A stretch of 64,000 nt of DNA from a virus (IMGVR_UViG_3300032322_001011:20696-84695); one strand, 5' to 3'. Positions 50,125 through 58,884 are shown, numbered from the stretch's first letter. The notes: generated from the letters alone by a model not told the origin. Numbers and translations are program-made.

Positions 50125-50399
50125 ACAGTCTCCTCGTTATTAGGTGTTTCGTTGTTTTTGGCGTTTCTTCCCGTTGAGATCATTAGACCAGCCAACGTTC
50201 CAGTAATGAATGTCGCTACTGAGGAAAGAACACTAAAGAACATTTTATCATTTTCAGCCTGAGCGCCAATTGGCTGAGTCACAAAAACAAGGGCGTAAAG
50301 AACCCCGATTGTGGTGATTGTTAACACACCTGCCAAAACACAGCCAACTACAAACTTTAACCGTGCGTCAAGGTCTTCTGGGGTTAGTTTATTTTTCAT
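50121..50399 (-). CDS. Holin-like two-helix membrane protein
   Basis: A 92-residue protein starting MKNKLTPEDLDARLKF. The ATG at 50399 overlaps the lipoprotein stop (ATGA), so I prefer it to starts farther upstream. Two membrane helices (FVVGCVLAGVLTITTIGVLYALVFV and FFSVLSSVATFITGTLAGLMIS by position) and a polar tail fit class II holins. It overlaps the endolysin start by four bases. Confidence 0.7.
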   Translation of the reverse strand: MKNKLTPEDLDARLKFVVGCVLAGVLTITTIGVLYALVFVTQPIGAQAENDKMFFSVLSSVATFITGTLAGLMISTGRNAKNNETPNNEETV

Positions 50400-50632
50400 G
50401 GGGCTACTGTTTCCTCTGTTGGGAGTAATTCGTTTAACGAAGGGTTTACCAAGTCTTCTAAGGATGGGTTGAACCCAAGTAATGTTTCTGTACAAGCGCC
50501 ATCTACTTCGCATATTGGCGGAACACATTCTTCACTACCCCAGTTTTCTGGATCTTGGCATGAATATCTGTAATGTCCGTCATACCCACAGCCAGCGATG
50601 AACAAAGTTCCTATTAGGATTAACTTCTTCAC
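50396..50632 (-). CDS. Small Cys-rich lipoprotein
   Basis: A 78-residue protein with a classic lipoprotein signal: MKKLILIGTLFIAGCG, with Cys at the lipobox. The mature part has four more Cys (SCQD, EECV, ICEV, ACTE) likely forming two disulphides, and an acidic Pro end. It probably sits on the outer face of the host membrane. It could be a spanin-like lysis protein or block superinfection; its place in the lysis block favours lysis or surface change. Confidence 0.72.
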   Translation of the reverse strand: MKKLILIGTLFIAGCGYDGHYRYSCQDPENWGSEECVPPICEVDGACTETLLGFNPSLEDLVNPSLNELLPTEETVAP

Positions 50633-50883
50633 TCAATTGGTTCCTTCTTTGTTTTTTTATCTACTTTGTTAAACACTTCATTTATTTCAGAAAGTGATAG
50701 TTTTCCATCGTCAAGGAATGCACGTGACAAACCTTCAATTACTGTTGCAACACCAGCAATGCCAGCCATGAAAATTGCTTTGTAAAGAGGAACTCCAGCG
50801 ATTGTTCCAGCACCAATCACACCTAATCCAGACGCTGCAAATGTTGCGAGAATACGCAAAAGAATGTTTTGAAGTTGTTTCAT
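50629..50883 (-). CDS. Small membrane protein of the lysis block
   Basis: An 84-residue protein with two hydrophobic segments (ILATFAASGLGVIGAGTIAGVPL, AIFMAGIAGVATVIEGL) and a charged end (LSEINEVFNKVDKKTKKEP). Holin-like proteins in actinophages often look like this. It overlaps neighbours by four bases on both sides. Confidence 0.65.
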   Translation of the reverse strand: MKQLQNILLRILATFAASGLGVIGAGTIAGVPLYKAIFMAGIAGVATVIEGLSRAFLDDGKLSLSEINEVFNKVDKKTKKEPIE

Positions 50884-51098
50884 TTCTTTTCCTTATCCAT
50901 GTGCCAATCAATATGTGTGTTTAAGCGACCAGCCACTGCATCAATACCACTGCGAACTTTACGAAGTTCAACCATTACGTTTGCGTGGTCTTGGCGATTT
51001 TCTATTCTGAAGTTTTTGAATTCCCTTATAAGAAAACCGACTCCAGTTCCGACTACGGGTATAGCAGCCGCAATGATGATCGCCCATGCATCTGTCAT
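50880..51098 (-). CDS. Membrane-anchored coiled-coil protein, DUF2746-like
   Basis: A 72-residue protein: one N-terminal membrane helix (AWAIIIAAAIPVVGTGVGFLI) and a helical outer part (MVELRKVRSGIDAVAGRLNTHIDWHMDKEKK). The end GRLNTHIDWH resembles DUF2746 proteins beside lysis genes in actinobacteriophages. It likely helps holin function or spans toward the wall. Confidence 0.65.
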   Translation of the reverse strand: MTDAWAIIIAAAIPVVGTGVGFLIREFKNFRIENRQDHANVMVELRKVRSGIDAVAGRLNTHIDWHMDKEKK

Positions 51099-51101
51099 CT
51101 G

Positions 51102-52307
51102 TCACTCGCTCTCACCGAATTGTTGACCACTCATGTGGTTACGTACACGGCTTGAAGCACCTTGCGGTGTACTATCAAGAATTCCCTTAATCTTTTGGCG
51201 TTGTATAACATCAGGAGATGCGTACTGCTTAGGAATACCACCAGGTTGACCAACTGGAATGTCAGGGCGAACAGGTCGTACAAAACTTGATTCAGTTGCA
51301 GCGCCTTCCATTGTTTTCAATCCTGCTGTGCGTTTTACAGTCAACCCACCAGTTTTTCCAGCAAAACCACGAGCAACATCATGCATGCGAGCGTCAGTGT
51401 TATCTGCATCGTAAAGATGAAATTCTGCTTCATTACCATGTGGATCTTGCATTACCCATCGTTCTGGTTTTGGTTCATCTTTACCTAACCACAATGCTGC
51501 TTGGGTAGTAAGCCCAGCATCGTGTCGTTGCTGTACACGCTTTGTAGGTGTCTGTTCACTGATGCTTCCAGTGAGATAATAGTTTGATGGTGCATCTGCT
51601 TCAGGTTCTTTTTCTCCTGGGCGAAGAACACGGTTCATCTTTTCTTTTGTATAGTTCATGTGGGTCATCAATGGGTGATCTTTTGCAAGACCAATTGCTT
51701 CTGAGTCTGTGCTTCCCTTACCCTCAAAGTCTGCAATCCAAGGTCCAGCCAAAGTTGTTTTATGCCAAGGAACGTCTGTCCACATGTTGCTACGCATAGC
51801 AGGTATCATTCCAATTTCACGAGCAGCACGAGCACCTCTTCGTGATTGAATTACAGCAAGTGCTCCAGCAAACTGTGGGTTTTCTGCCCAATAAGCGGAA
51901 CGAACTTGCTTTGCCCTATTTGCAGTACCTTTTTCCATTCCATAGTGTCCTGAATGAGAATTGCATAACGCAGTACATTCTGGTGTTCTACAACCGTGAC
52001 ACCCTTCAAATACACCACTAGTGTCTGCGTTTGCTAAAGACATACTCATTTGATGAGTTGCCCTAACAAGTTCGCTTGGGTGATTTGCGTTTTTAGCAAT
52101 CTTTAAGTTAGTTGATTTTGCTTCTGGGTCAATGTCACTAATCATTGTTAAACCAGCGCCACCACCACGGCTTTTTTTAAACTTATCCCAATCTTCCATT
52201 ACCTTTTTAGGTTGAGCAATTGCTTGGCGATATTCTGTTTCACTAACTGAGTTAGCAATATCTTGTAATGTTGGAAGTTTTGGGGTTACTTGTAGTTTCT
52301 TAGCCAT
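51102..52307 (-). CDS. Hypothetical protein, faintly GP88-like
   Basis: A 401-residue protein. Near 103 it has CHGCRTPECTALCNSHSGHYGMEKGTANRAKQVRSAYWAENPQFAGAL, then GMIPAMRSNMWTDVPWHK. This Cys-rich opening, RxxxW..P..F and R-x-N-x-x-x-D-x-x-W recalls the GP88 family of phages, whose function is not established. The second half is polar (YLTGSISEQTPTKRVQQRHD) and partly disordered. Four or five Cys may bind metal. Confidence 0.55.
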   Translation of the reverse strand: MAKKLQVTPKLPTLQDIANSVSETEYRQAIAQPKKVMEDWDKFKKSRGGGAGLTMISDIDPEAKSTNLKIAKNANHPSELVRATHQMSMSLANADTSGVFEGCHGCRTPECTALCNSHSGHYGMEKGTANRAKQVRSAYWAENPQFAGALAVIQSRRGARAAREIGMIPAMRSNMWTDVPWHKTTLAGPWIADFEGKGSTDSEAIGLAKDHPLMTHMNYTKEKMNRVLRPGEKEPEADAPSNYYLTGSISEQTPTKRVQQRHDAGLTTQAALWLGKDEPKPERWVMQDPHGNEAEFHLYDADNTDARMHDVARGFAGKTGGLTVKRTAGLKTMEGAATESSFVRPVRPDIPVGQPGGIPKQYASPDVIQRQKIKGILDSTPQGASSRVRNHMSGQQFGESE

Positions 52308-52321
52308 GTCCTATTCTACCT

Positions 52322-52858
52322 TTACTGTCCAAAATCGTTTTCGTCTTTGCGGCCCTTGCTAACGTGAATCGCTCTACGGCGCAAATCGGTTTCCTTAACT
52401 AGGCGACCTTCTTCTTCTGGGCGAGGAGTATCTTTAACTTTTCCATCAAGCATTGGCTTGCCCCTGCTAAACACCGAGTCAATAGGATCAGCATTTGGGT
52501 CTGGGCGTGATGTTTGTTCTTCTTGCATAGCGTCAGATGCTTGCAACTGGCGAGTCACGGAAAACCCAGTAGGTTGATAAACATTGACATTCAAATTTCT
52601 TTTTACAAAAGAAGAAAGAACATACTGTGGCCTATGCTCATATGTTTTCTTTTTTTCAGAGCGTGGGATAGAACCTTGGAATGCGGCGGAACGACCAAAT
52701 GAAAGGGTAGGGGTGTACTGACCGTATGGAGTTAATCCATACGATTGAGCAATACCTTCTTTTAAATCATCGGTTGAGGTCAGCGCAGGAGAAGGGTCAA
52801 CCCCTTGTCCTGAAGTTGTGCCAGCGTCAACGCTTTCGTTGCCACCGCCAGTTTCCAT
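52322..52858 (-). CDS. Disordered hypothetical protein (178 aa)
   Basis: A 178-residue polar protein with a Gly/Ser/Asp-rich start, GLTPYGQYTPTLSFGRSAAFQG near 40, and a charged end. No domain recognised; likely a virion or assembly accessory by its position near the terminase gene. Confidence 0.55.
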   Translation of the reverse strand: METGGGNESVDAGTTSGQGVDPSPALTSTDDLKEGIAQSYGLTPYGQYTPTLSFGRSAAFQGSIPRSEKKKTYEHRPQYVLSSFVKRNLNVNVYQPTGFSVTRQLQASDAMQEEQTSRPDPNADPIDSVFSRGKPMLDGKVKDTPRPEEEGRLVKETDLRRRAIHVSKGRKDENDFGQ

Positions 52859-52860
52859 GA

Positions 52861-53262
52861 TTAGTCGGTAACTACCGTCACGTTTGGTCGGTTCATGTGC
52901 ATGCCTGAGTTATATGAATACTCAAACTTAGGCATGTCATCTCCTGCCATTGCGCCTTCAACAAACTCTGAAAGTACCGAAGGTGCTTCTACCCACGATG
53001 CCGAGCCAACGTGTGCTCGTTCACGCATCGTGTCTGCTGCATGCTTGTAGAACATTTCTGGGTTGTTCTGGTTTTGACGGAGTGGCGATGGAGCAGTGTC
53101 CTCATATGCGCCACGACCAAAGTCATTTGGTACGTCTGTGTCTGTTGCAATTCCTTCTTCAAAGCGAAGAGGTCCTTTGTTTCCAGGGATGCTTGGAGCA
53201 AAGTTTCGTTCAAAAACTGGCGAAAACTTCTCAGGGAACATAGGTGCTGGTGCTACTGTCAT
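52861..53262 (-). CDS. Disordered hypothetical protein (133 aa)
   Basis: A 133-residue Pro/Asn-rich protein (APAPMFPEKFSPVFERNFAPSIPG, DTAPSPLRQNQNNPEMFYKHAADTMRERAHVG). No recognised domain. It lies directly after the terminase gene. Confidence 0.55.
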   Translation of the reverse strand: MTVAPAPMFPEKFSPVFERNFAPSIPGNKGPLRFEEGIATDTDVPNDFGRGAYEDTAPSPLRQNQNNPEMFYKHAADTMRERAHVGSASWVEAPSVLSEFVEGAMAGDDMPKFEYSYNSGMHMNRPNVTVVTD

Positions 53263-53301
53263 ATTGACTCCTCAGTAAATAGGGGTGTCCATAGAATACC
53301 A

Positions 53302-54864
53302 TTAATTGAAAAACGGGTTTTCTCCAACTTGAATTGTCGGCATTGCATCTTGAACGGTCATATAGCAAGCAATCGCTAGTGAATCTGGGTAGTCATCAAA
53401 CGCTCCCTTTTCATCAGGCGCTTCTGCCAGCATGTACGGACCACGGTAGACCTTCTCAAGATCATTCATCTGTTGGTTAAACCGTTTCCAGTTACGGGTA
53501 CGGCGAGCCTTAGAGTGTCCAGGGATTACTAACTGCTCTCGCTGGATTAATTCTGTTAGGTGTACCCATCGTTCGTTTTGTGCTTTTGAGTCCGAACTAA
53601 TTGGTAAGACTTCAATGTTTGGAAGAAGTACTTTAAGACGTTCTGCTACAGCCCCACCAACACCTTGTGCGTCTACCCCGATACGTAGTACATCGTAGTT
53701 ACGCAAGAAGTCAATGATCTGGAAGTACTGCTGTTCCCATTCCTGGTCGTTGATTTCCAACCAGTTAAGAATTCGGTGTTCATAAAAACCAAACGGATCT
53801 GGATGATCCCAGTCCACCCAGCAAACGGTCACTACGGTGGAGTCGTTGGATCGGGCAACGTCAATACCCACCACGACTGGGGTTCTCCACCACTGTTTGA
53901 CCATAGGCATGGATGAGTCGTAGAGTCTTTCCATCCGTTCCTCAGTTACGAACATTCCCTTTTCCAACATCCAATGATTGCAGTAGGACATTCTGAACTC
54001 ATCAGAATCCTCACCAATACGGAGTTTTTCTTTGGCAATAAACTTTCCGTAGTTTGGGTTGTACTTTGACGCAACTCTCCAGTCGTACTCAAAGTGTGCA
54101 TCTCTGATGTTTCTAGCCTGTGTAGCACGGCGCTTGTTGTACTGGATCATCTTGTAGAAATAAGACTTGGTACGGGAAGCAGTTCCAGTAAGCATGATGC
54201 TTCCGTTGTTAAACGCCAACATCGGCTTGATTGACTTAGTAATCATAAACTCATCTGCTTCTTGGGCCTCGTCAATAAGCACGAAGTGATATGTCTTTGA
54301 TTCAATCTTTGCCTTTGGGTTACAAGTCTGCATACGGCAAAGCGACCCAGAACGCTTCATCGTTATGATTTTTCCTTTACCACGAGTACCACCAGACTGT
54401 GCTTTGTCATCTAGTTCTGGGTCAAGTAAAAACTCAAGAGCATGGTCACTAGTTAACCGACTTACGATACGACTGAATACAGTGTCTGCTTGATCTTCAG
54501 TTGGAGCAAATACACCAACCCAAAATCCTTTTTCAAACTTAGACAACCACGTTGGGTAAACCTTAGCCAATTTAGGAAGGATAACCATCTGTGCAGCGAG
54601 AACATTAGAAAGCACTTCAGACTTACCAGACTGACGAGTAGCAACAAGGGTTAGTTCTTCACCGTCACCTAAAACAATAGATTCAATAATCCGATATGCA
54701 ATTGGAATTTGGTACGGAAACAATTGCACATTGCAAAACTGTTCGGTAAAAAGAACAAGTTTGGTAACTAACTGGTCAACAAATTCAGCCGAGGTTTCGT
54801 CAAGTTCCTCAACTATTTCCTCTGCTAGTAACTCTTGTTCTTGATCTAATACGGTATCCGACAT
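53302..54864 (-). CDS. terL: Terminase large subunit
   Basis: A 520-residue packaging motor. The ATPase part has LFPYQIPIAYRIIESI near 50, Walker A ATRQSGKSEV near 75, Walker B HFVLIDEAQEADEF near 193 and coupling motif LTGTASRTKSYFYK near 222. The RNaseH-like nuclease has VVGIDVARSNDSTVVTV near 331, LRIGVDAQGVGG near 392 and DYPDSLAIACYM near 495, holding the three catalytic Asp. It cuts concatemers and pumps DNA into the head. Confidence 0.94.
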   Translation of the reverse strand: MSDTVLDQEQELLAEEIVEELDETSAEFVDQLVTKLVLFTEQFCNVQLFPYQIPIAYRIIESIVLGDGEELTLVATRQSGKSEVLSNVLAAQMVILPKLAKVYPTWLSKFEKGFWVGVFAPTEDQADTVFSRIVSRLTSDHALEFLLDPELDDKAQSGGTRGKGKIITMKRSGSLCRMQTCNPKAKIESKTYHFVLIDEAQEADEFMITKSIKPMLAFNNGSIMLTGTASRTKSYFYKMIQYNKRRATQARNIRDAHFEYDWRVASKYNPNYGKFIAKEKLRIGEDSDEFRMSYCNHWMLEKGMFVTEERMERLYDSSMPMVKQWWRTPVVVGIDVARSNDSTVVTVCWVDWDHPDPFGFYEHRILNWLEINDQEWEQQYFQIIDFLRNYDVLRIGVDAQGVGGAVAERLKVLLPNIEVLPISSDSKAQNERWVHLTELIQREQLVIPGHSKARRTRNWKRFNQQMNDLEKVYRGPYMLAEAPDEKGAFDDYPDSLAIACYMTVQDAMPTIQVGENPFFN

Positions 54865-54885
54865 ACCCTACTAGGCTACCCCAAT

Positions 54886-55122
54886 TTAGAACAACGATAA
54901 TTGGTCAGGGTTATTTGGGGCGTACATACGGCGAGTGGCTTCTACTTCTTCTACAAACTTCTCTACTTGAAGAAGGAAATCAAGCATGTCATCTGTCTCT
55001 GCTACTAGGCGGTAATCAATCCTCTTTAATAGGCCATTGCGTGGGTACGCCTGAGTGCGTACTGCAAGATCCTTTGCCAAAGCAATCGTGCGATCCATTT
55101 TAAGTTCATCTGGTGATCTCAT
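54886..55122 (-). CDS. Small protein ending in a sliding-clamp motif
   Basis: A 78-residue helical protein (RTIALAKDLAVRTQAYPR, DMLDFLLQVEKFVEEVEATRRMY) that ends NNPDQLSLF. QLSLF is the canonical bacterial beta-clamp-binding motif, here at the very C-terminus as in many clamp partners. It may bind host DnaN to recruit or block it. A small terminase role is another option because the next gene is the large terminase. Confidence 0.62.
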   Translation of the reverse strand: MRSPDELKMDRTIALAKDLAVRTQAYPRNGLLKRIDYRLVAETDDMLDFLLQVEKFVEEVEATRRMYAPNNPDQLSLF

Positions 55123-55361
55123 TGTTTTCTAGCCTCTATTTCTTCCCAAATAGTCTGTAATGCCTCTAGACAATCTTTGACTTCACTGGCTGGTGCTGAC
55201 TTATATCTCCAGGCATCAAATGCCTGTCCTAAGTACATAATCGTGTTATCCATTGTTGTGTATAAGCCACTTGTTTCCATCTTGGAAGCACGTTGTTGTG
55301 CCTTAGTAGGTGGAAGGTTTTCAATCTTTTTTGTTTCTTTTTTAAAAACATTTATGCCCAT
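55119..55361 (-). CDS. Hypothetical small protein (80 aa)
   Basis: An 80-residue protein with a basic start (MGINVFKKETKKIENLPPTKAQQRASKME by position 1-29) and a helical end (SEVKDCLEALQTIWEEIEARK). No family recognised. It overlaps neighbours by four and ten bases. Confidence 0.55.
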   Translation of the reverse strand: MGINVFKKETKKIENLPPTKAQQRASKMETSGLYTTMDNTIMYLGQAFDAWRYKSAPASEVKDCLEALQTIWEEIEARKQ

Positions 55362-55621
55362 GTTTTGATTTCCTTCACAGTTGTATCCAGTTCACGACCA
55401 CCCACAGCAAATAGTAATCCTTCTGTTTCATCTTGGATCTTATTCTTTTTGCACAAACCAAATTGAAATAAGTACTTACCAAATCTAAGTTGGATTCCTC
55501 TTCCCTTCCGCCAGTACCCACCAAGTTCTTGGCACGTACCCATTGCGATGTGTGGAATATTAGAATCACCAGTGTCACGGGCGATCCAATAGAGGAACAA
55601 AAGACCTTTCATTTTATTCAT
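55352..55621 (-). CDS. Hypothetical small protein (89 aa)
   Basis: An 89-residue protein with an aromatic start (MKGLLFLYWIARDTGDSNIPH) and a strand-rich middle (GIQLRFGKYLFQFGLCKK). AAGG precedes the ATG. Function unknown. Confidence 0.55.
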   Translation of the reverse strand: MNKMKGLLFLYWIARDTGDSNIPHIAMGTCQELGGYWRKGRGIQLRFGKYLFQFGLCKKNKIQDETEGLLFAVGGRELDTTVKEIKTWA

Positions 55622-55635
55622 GTTGTAACCTTACC

Positions 55636-56208
55636 CTAGTCTATTTCTCCCCAGTTTAGACCAAGTTGATCTTGGTACAGGTTACGCTGTACAGGATTTA
55701 CTTCCTTGCCCTCTGCCTCAAATAGTGTCTTCTGCTGGTTATCCTGTGGTGTAACTATTCCAGACATAAACTTTCTTCCAAGAGGTGTTCCTGGTTGACG
55801 AGCAAAGTATTCAGACTCACCACCTTGATGTTTGTAATAACCAAATTGTTCTAATTCTGGCGTGGATTTACCCTTAGATAGTGCATCATAGATTCTTCTA
55901 GCGGCATAAAGTGGAACTCCTGAATACACGTACTCGTCACCCCTACGGCGGAACTTTACATAAAAGTTACCAGACATCGTTTCTGGGTCAAAGAAATACT
56001 GGGCGTGGGAAAGACGGGTACTGTCTGTTCCGTTAGTGTTTACACCAAGCATTGCTGGAACTGCGTTGTTAAACCCAGGACTGGCAGCAATCCAAGGATC
56101 AAATGCTTCTTCACGACTACTCTTAGCACCACCAACATCTTTAGAGGTAGCGTTAAGAGATTCTTTAATCCTGTCCTTGCCGTATTTCCCTAAACCACGT
56201 TGTGCCAT
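55636..56208 (-). CDS. KTSC-domain-like protein
   Basis: A 190-residue protein. Near 78-125 it reads MSGNFYVKFRRRGDEYVYSG, then VPLYAARRIYDALSKGK, which resembles the KTSC domain (V-x-F-x-x-G-x-x-Y-x-Y-x-x-V-P), a short nucleic-acid-linked module of unknown role. Near the end lie QQKTLFEAEG and LYQDQLGLNW, both somewhat like clamp-binding motifs. The N-terminus is basic. Confidence 0.55.
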   Translation of the reverse strand: MAQRGLGKYGKDRIKESLNATSKDVGGAKSSREEAFDPWIAASPGFNNAVPAMLGVNTNGTDSTRLSHAQYFFDPETMSGNFYVKFRRRGDEYVYSGVPLYAARRIYDALSKGKSTPELEQFGYYKHQGGESEYFARQPGTPLGRKFMSGIVTPQDNQQKTLFEAEGKEVNPVQRNLYQDQLGLNWGEID

Positions 56209-56215
56209 GCAGCAA

Positions 56216-56797
56216 TTATAGTTTGTTATTAACCTTTAGGCAGAATTGCCAATAGTACTTACCAACAACAGGCCATTCAATTTGGCTTTCTGCATCAAAC
56301 CATGATTTACCTGCTGGGTTATTAGGTATCACATCAAATAAATTGACAACATTGTTAAACTCCAATAAATTCAACAACTTCTCAACTCTTGACTCATGGC
56401 AATTCCAATGGTGGTGAGCGCCATCCCACCATTCCAATCCAGGAACATGGGTATCAGGAACATCTAAGTGCTCCATAACTGACTCCACCAACCACCAAGG
56501 CTCTAAACCCTCTTTCCAGCGTTTAATAGTTCTATGAACATCTGGACCAACGACAAGCATTGGGGCATTAGGTTTAGCGATACGTTGCATGTCTTTAAGG
56601 AATGCAGACACCTCTAACCAAGGAATGTGTTCCAGAACATGACCCATGTAGATAGCATCAAACGTGTTATCTTCAAAAGGGTACGGTTTACCAGGGGTTA
56701 CTTTGACATCTGGTTTGGTGTCATCTGTTTCCCATGTATCTGTATTTACCCAACCTTGTGCGTAATGGGTTCCACAACCAACATTTAAAAGTTTCAT
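56216..56797 (-). CDS. SAM-dependent methyltransferase
   Basis: A 193-residue class I methyltransferase starting MKLLNVGCGTHYAQGWVNTD: motif I is LNVGCGT, then YPFEDNTFDAIYMGHVLEHIPW (motifs II-III). The ATG at 56797 overlaps the upstream stop (ATGA), so I prefer it to a start 33 bases earlier. It is coupled to dioxygenase and glycosyltransferase genes, so it may methylate a sugar or other small group rather than DNA. Confidence 0.8.
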   Translation of the reverse strand: MKLLNVGCGTHYAQGWVNTDTWETDDTKPDVKVTPGKPYPFEDNTFDAIYMGHVLEHIPWLEVSAFLKDMQRIAKPNAPMLVVGPDVHRTIKRWKEGLEPWWLVESVMEHLDVPDTHVPGLEWWDGAHHHWNCHESRVEKLLNLLEFNNVVNLFDVIPNNPAGKSWFDAESQIEWPVVGKYYWQFCLKVNNKL

Positions 56798-57561
56798 GAA
56801 ACAGGACCACCTTCTAGTGGGAAATACCACCCACCGTTATGACTTTTTGCTGTCGGCATATCTTGACGATGATTAATCCCTGAATAGTGGGCAATCAAAG
56901 ATTTACGTGGCATACCCACAACATTAGGCTCAGAACCACGATGTAGTAAACGACCATGCCAGAACAACACGTCACCACGCTCTGGAAGGTAAGTGATTAC
57001 TTCAGCGTTTCGCTTTTCAATCTCTGCTTCAAACAATGGGGTAAGTAACCGTTCACTGTGTTTGGGCCACGTGTGATCACGTTCAGATGGTTCTAACGCA
57101 TCAAGAATCTTTTCTCTAGTAACCGTAGGCCACCTATGTGATCCACGAACAAACTGGAATGGACCAGAGTCTGGGTGGATAGTTTCAAGAGCAATCCAGA
57201 TAGCAGCGTAGTAATCACCCACGTGGTCTGGATTTAAGTAAGAATCTTGATGCCAATTACGGCGAGTAGTAACCCACCCCGTTAGATTTAAATGAAGACC
57301 AGCAGGTTCACCAATCAGTTCTTGCATGGTGTCGCTGATGCCGCTATAAGTAAGAATCTCCATGACCTCTGGGTGTCTGCGGTACGGTGTGCAATCAGGC
57401 CAACCACCAGGTCGTTCAGCATTGTTTTCCATCCAGCACTGTTCGTAGTTAACCATTAACTCTTCTGGAACTAAGTTTTTCTTAATAACAAATCCGTCTG
57501 CATTCCAATCCATCGGTCCAATGGGCGGTGCAGGTATTGTTAGGTCATCTAAGGTGGTCAT
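56794..57561 (-). CDS. Phytanoyl-CoA dioxygenase (PhyH)-like oxygenase
   Basis: A 255-residue Fe(II)/2-oxoglutarate oxygenase: DGFVIKKNLVPEELM near 23, NWHQDSY near 101 (the HxD iron ligands), PFQFVRGSHRWP near 133, and LFWHGRLLHRGSEPN near 200 giving the distal His and the Arg that binds 2-oxoglutarate. Members hydroxylate lipids or small molecules. The ATG at 57561 overlaps the upstream stop. Its setting between a glycosyltransferase and a methyltransferase suggests a tailoring pathway for a sugar or metabolite. Confidence 0.82.
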   Translation of the reverse strand: MTTLDDLTIPAPPIGPMDWNADGFVIKKNLVPEELMVNYEQCWMENNAERPGGWPDCTPYRRHPEVMEILTYSGISDTMQELIGEPAGLHLNLTGWVTTRRNWHQDSYLNPDHVGDYYAAIWIALETIHPDSGPFQFVRGSHRWPTVTREKILDALEPSERDHTWPKHSERLLTPLFEAEIEKRNAEVITYLPERGDVLFWHGRLLHRGSEPNVVGMPRKSLIAHYSGINHRQDMPTAKSHNGGWYFPLEGGPVS

Positions 57562-58640
57562 AGTGCTGCAATCTTCTCCATTACTTCGTTCCATTCAAAG
57601 CCACGCTTTTGCATTGAAAATTGGTCTTTGACTATCTCGTAGTTTACCATTGCGTCATCTTTACGCATTTGTGGGTCTAGCAACTCAGTTAAATGGTAAG
57701 TCCATTCCTCTGGACTTTTAGCAATACGCCCAACCCCAGCATCAGCAAGATACTGGTACTCAGGTGAATACGATGTAATAAATGGCACACCAGCCGCTGC
57801 ATATTCAAGACCCTTAATAAAGGACTTAGCGTGGTTAAATTCAAGGTTGTTAAGAGGAACCAATCCAACATCTACTGGTGGAAATAGTTTTGGATAATCA
57901 AGAATAGGGGCCATTGGCATTATTGTTGATTTTTGTCGGATATAACCAATTTGTTCATACGCAAAAGGTGCATCTGCTGTATGACCAGAATGGTGGAAAG
58001 TCAAATTGTGTTTCTTCAAAAATTTAGGAACGTATGGATTTAAACTTTCTAAATCTTTGGAACGCCACGGGGTAGCACCAACCCATCCAACAACTGGTGA
58101 TCTTTTTGCCTTGTCTTTTCTCATCTTCCAACGGTCAATGTCAATACCGTTGCGAACTAGAAACACATTGTTACGCTTACTTGCGTAGTAGTCGTACAAA
58201 AATGGTGTTGATGTAATTACAGCATCTGCTTCGTAAATCATTTTTATGTAATGGTCACGATTGTTATCTGGGTGTAACTTTGGATCGGTAGCCATATATG
58301 CACGATTAGATGGGTCAAGACCTTCAAAGAAATCGTCAATGTCTACTACTATTTTCTGACCTTTAGACTTTGCTACTTTTACTTGGTCGGTGATTTCCTT
58401 ACGCATCACTAACTTGAATACAAGTATCTCCCAACCGTGTATGGCTTTGTCGTTAGATATAACTAACCCATATCCGTACTCGTCATGCCAGCGTGGAAAT
58501 CCAAGACCTGTTTTCCAACCAAACTTCTCTAGTTCGTTTTTAGGTAGCAGACAGCGATACCATGCACAACCATTTGGTTGTAGTGGCTTTGTCCCGTGCG
58601 CCCAGTCGTATGTCAAAAACCCAATCGTTTTGTTACCCAT
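57558..58640 (-). CDS. Glycosyltransferase, GT4/GT-B-like
   Basis: A 360-residue protein. The N-terminal half has WYRCLLPKNELEKFGW near 27 and VVDIDDFFEGLDPSN near 98. The C-terminal half has VFLVRNGIDIDRWK near 157, VVGWVGATPWRSKDLE near 182, LVPLNNLEFNHAKSFIKGLEYAAAGVPFITS near 262, the E-x-x-x-x-G-x-P pattern of GT4 donors. It transfers sugars, possibly to the virion, DNA or host wall. It starts the glycosyl-, oxygen-, methyl-transfer trio. Confidence 0.82.
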   Translation of the reverse strand: MGNKTIGFLTYDWAHGTKPLQPNGCAWYRCLLPKNELEKFGWKTGLGFPRWHDEYGYGLVISNDKAIHGWEILVFKLVMRKEITDQVKVAKSKGQKIVVDIDDFFEGLDPSNRAYMATDPKLHPDNNRDHYIKMIYEADAVITSTPFLYDYYASKRNNVFLVRNGIDIDRWKMRKDKAKRSPVVGWVGATPWRSKDLESLNPYVPKFLKKHNLTFHHSGHTADAPFAYEQIGYIRQKSTIMPMAPILDYPKLFPPVDVGLVPLNNLEFNHAKSFIKGLEYAAAGVPFITSYSPEYQYLADAGVGRIAKSPEEWTYHLTELLDPQMRKDDAMVNYEIVKDQFSMQKRGFEWNEVMEKIAAL

Positions 58641-58646
58641 GAACCT

Positions 58647-58823
58647 CTACTCTTCGTCTGTGTCACTACCCTTTCCAGCAACAGCAACGAAGTGTACAAC
58701 AAGACCAGCGACTGTGATCCACACACCCCAGGTTAATGTTTGACCAGACAGGGTAATGAGAACCATTCCCGTTCCTGCCAAGGTCCAAACAAGACCATGT
58801 ACTTCTTCCCAAAGTTTCTTCAC
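58647..58823 (-). CDS. Small two-helix membrane protein
   Basis: A 58-residue protein from a GTG at 58823 with a strong AAGGAG upstream. Two membrane segments (LVWTLAGTGMVLITLSG, TWGVWITVAGLVVHFVAVA) and an acidic tail (SDTDEE). Function unknown; it precedes the glycosyltransferase gene by six bases. Confidence 0.7.
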   Translation of the reverse strand: MKKLWEEVHGLVWTLAGTGMVLITLSGQTLTWGVWITVAGLVVHFVAVAGKGSDTDEE

Positions 58824-58870
58824 AATTCTCCTTAGTAGGGGTCGTTTTGCCTATTTACGCTTGTCTACGG

Positions 58871-58884
58871 GCCTCCTAAGAGGC
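58871..58884 (-). terminator. Short stem-loop after the surface-protein gene
   Basis: GCCTC-CTAA-GAGGC forms a 5-bp stem. It lies in the 79-base gap (58824-58902) between the Thr-rich surface protein and the next gene. TCTACGGG occurs on both sides of it. A weak terminator is possible. Confidence 0.35.
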
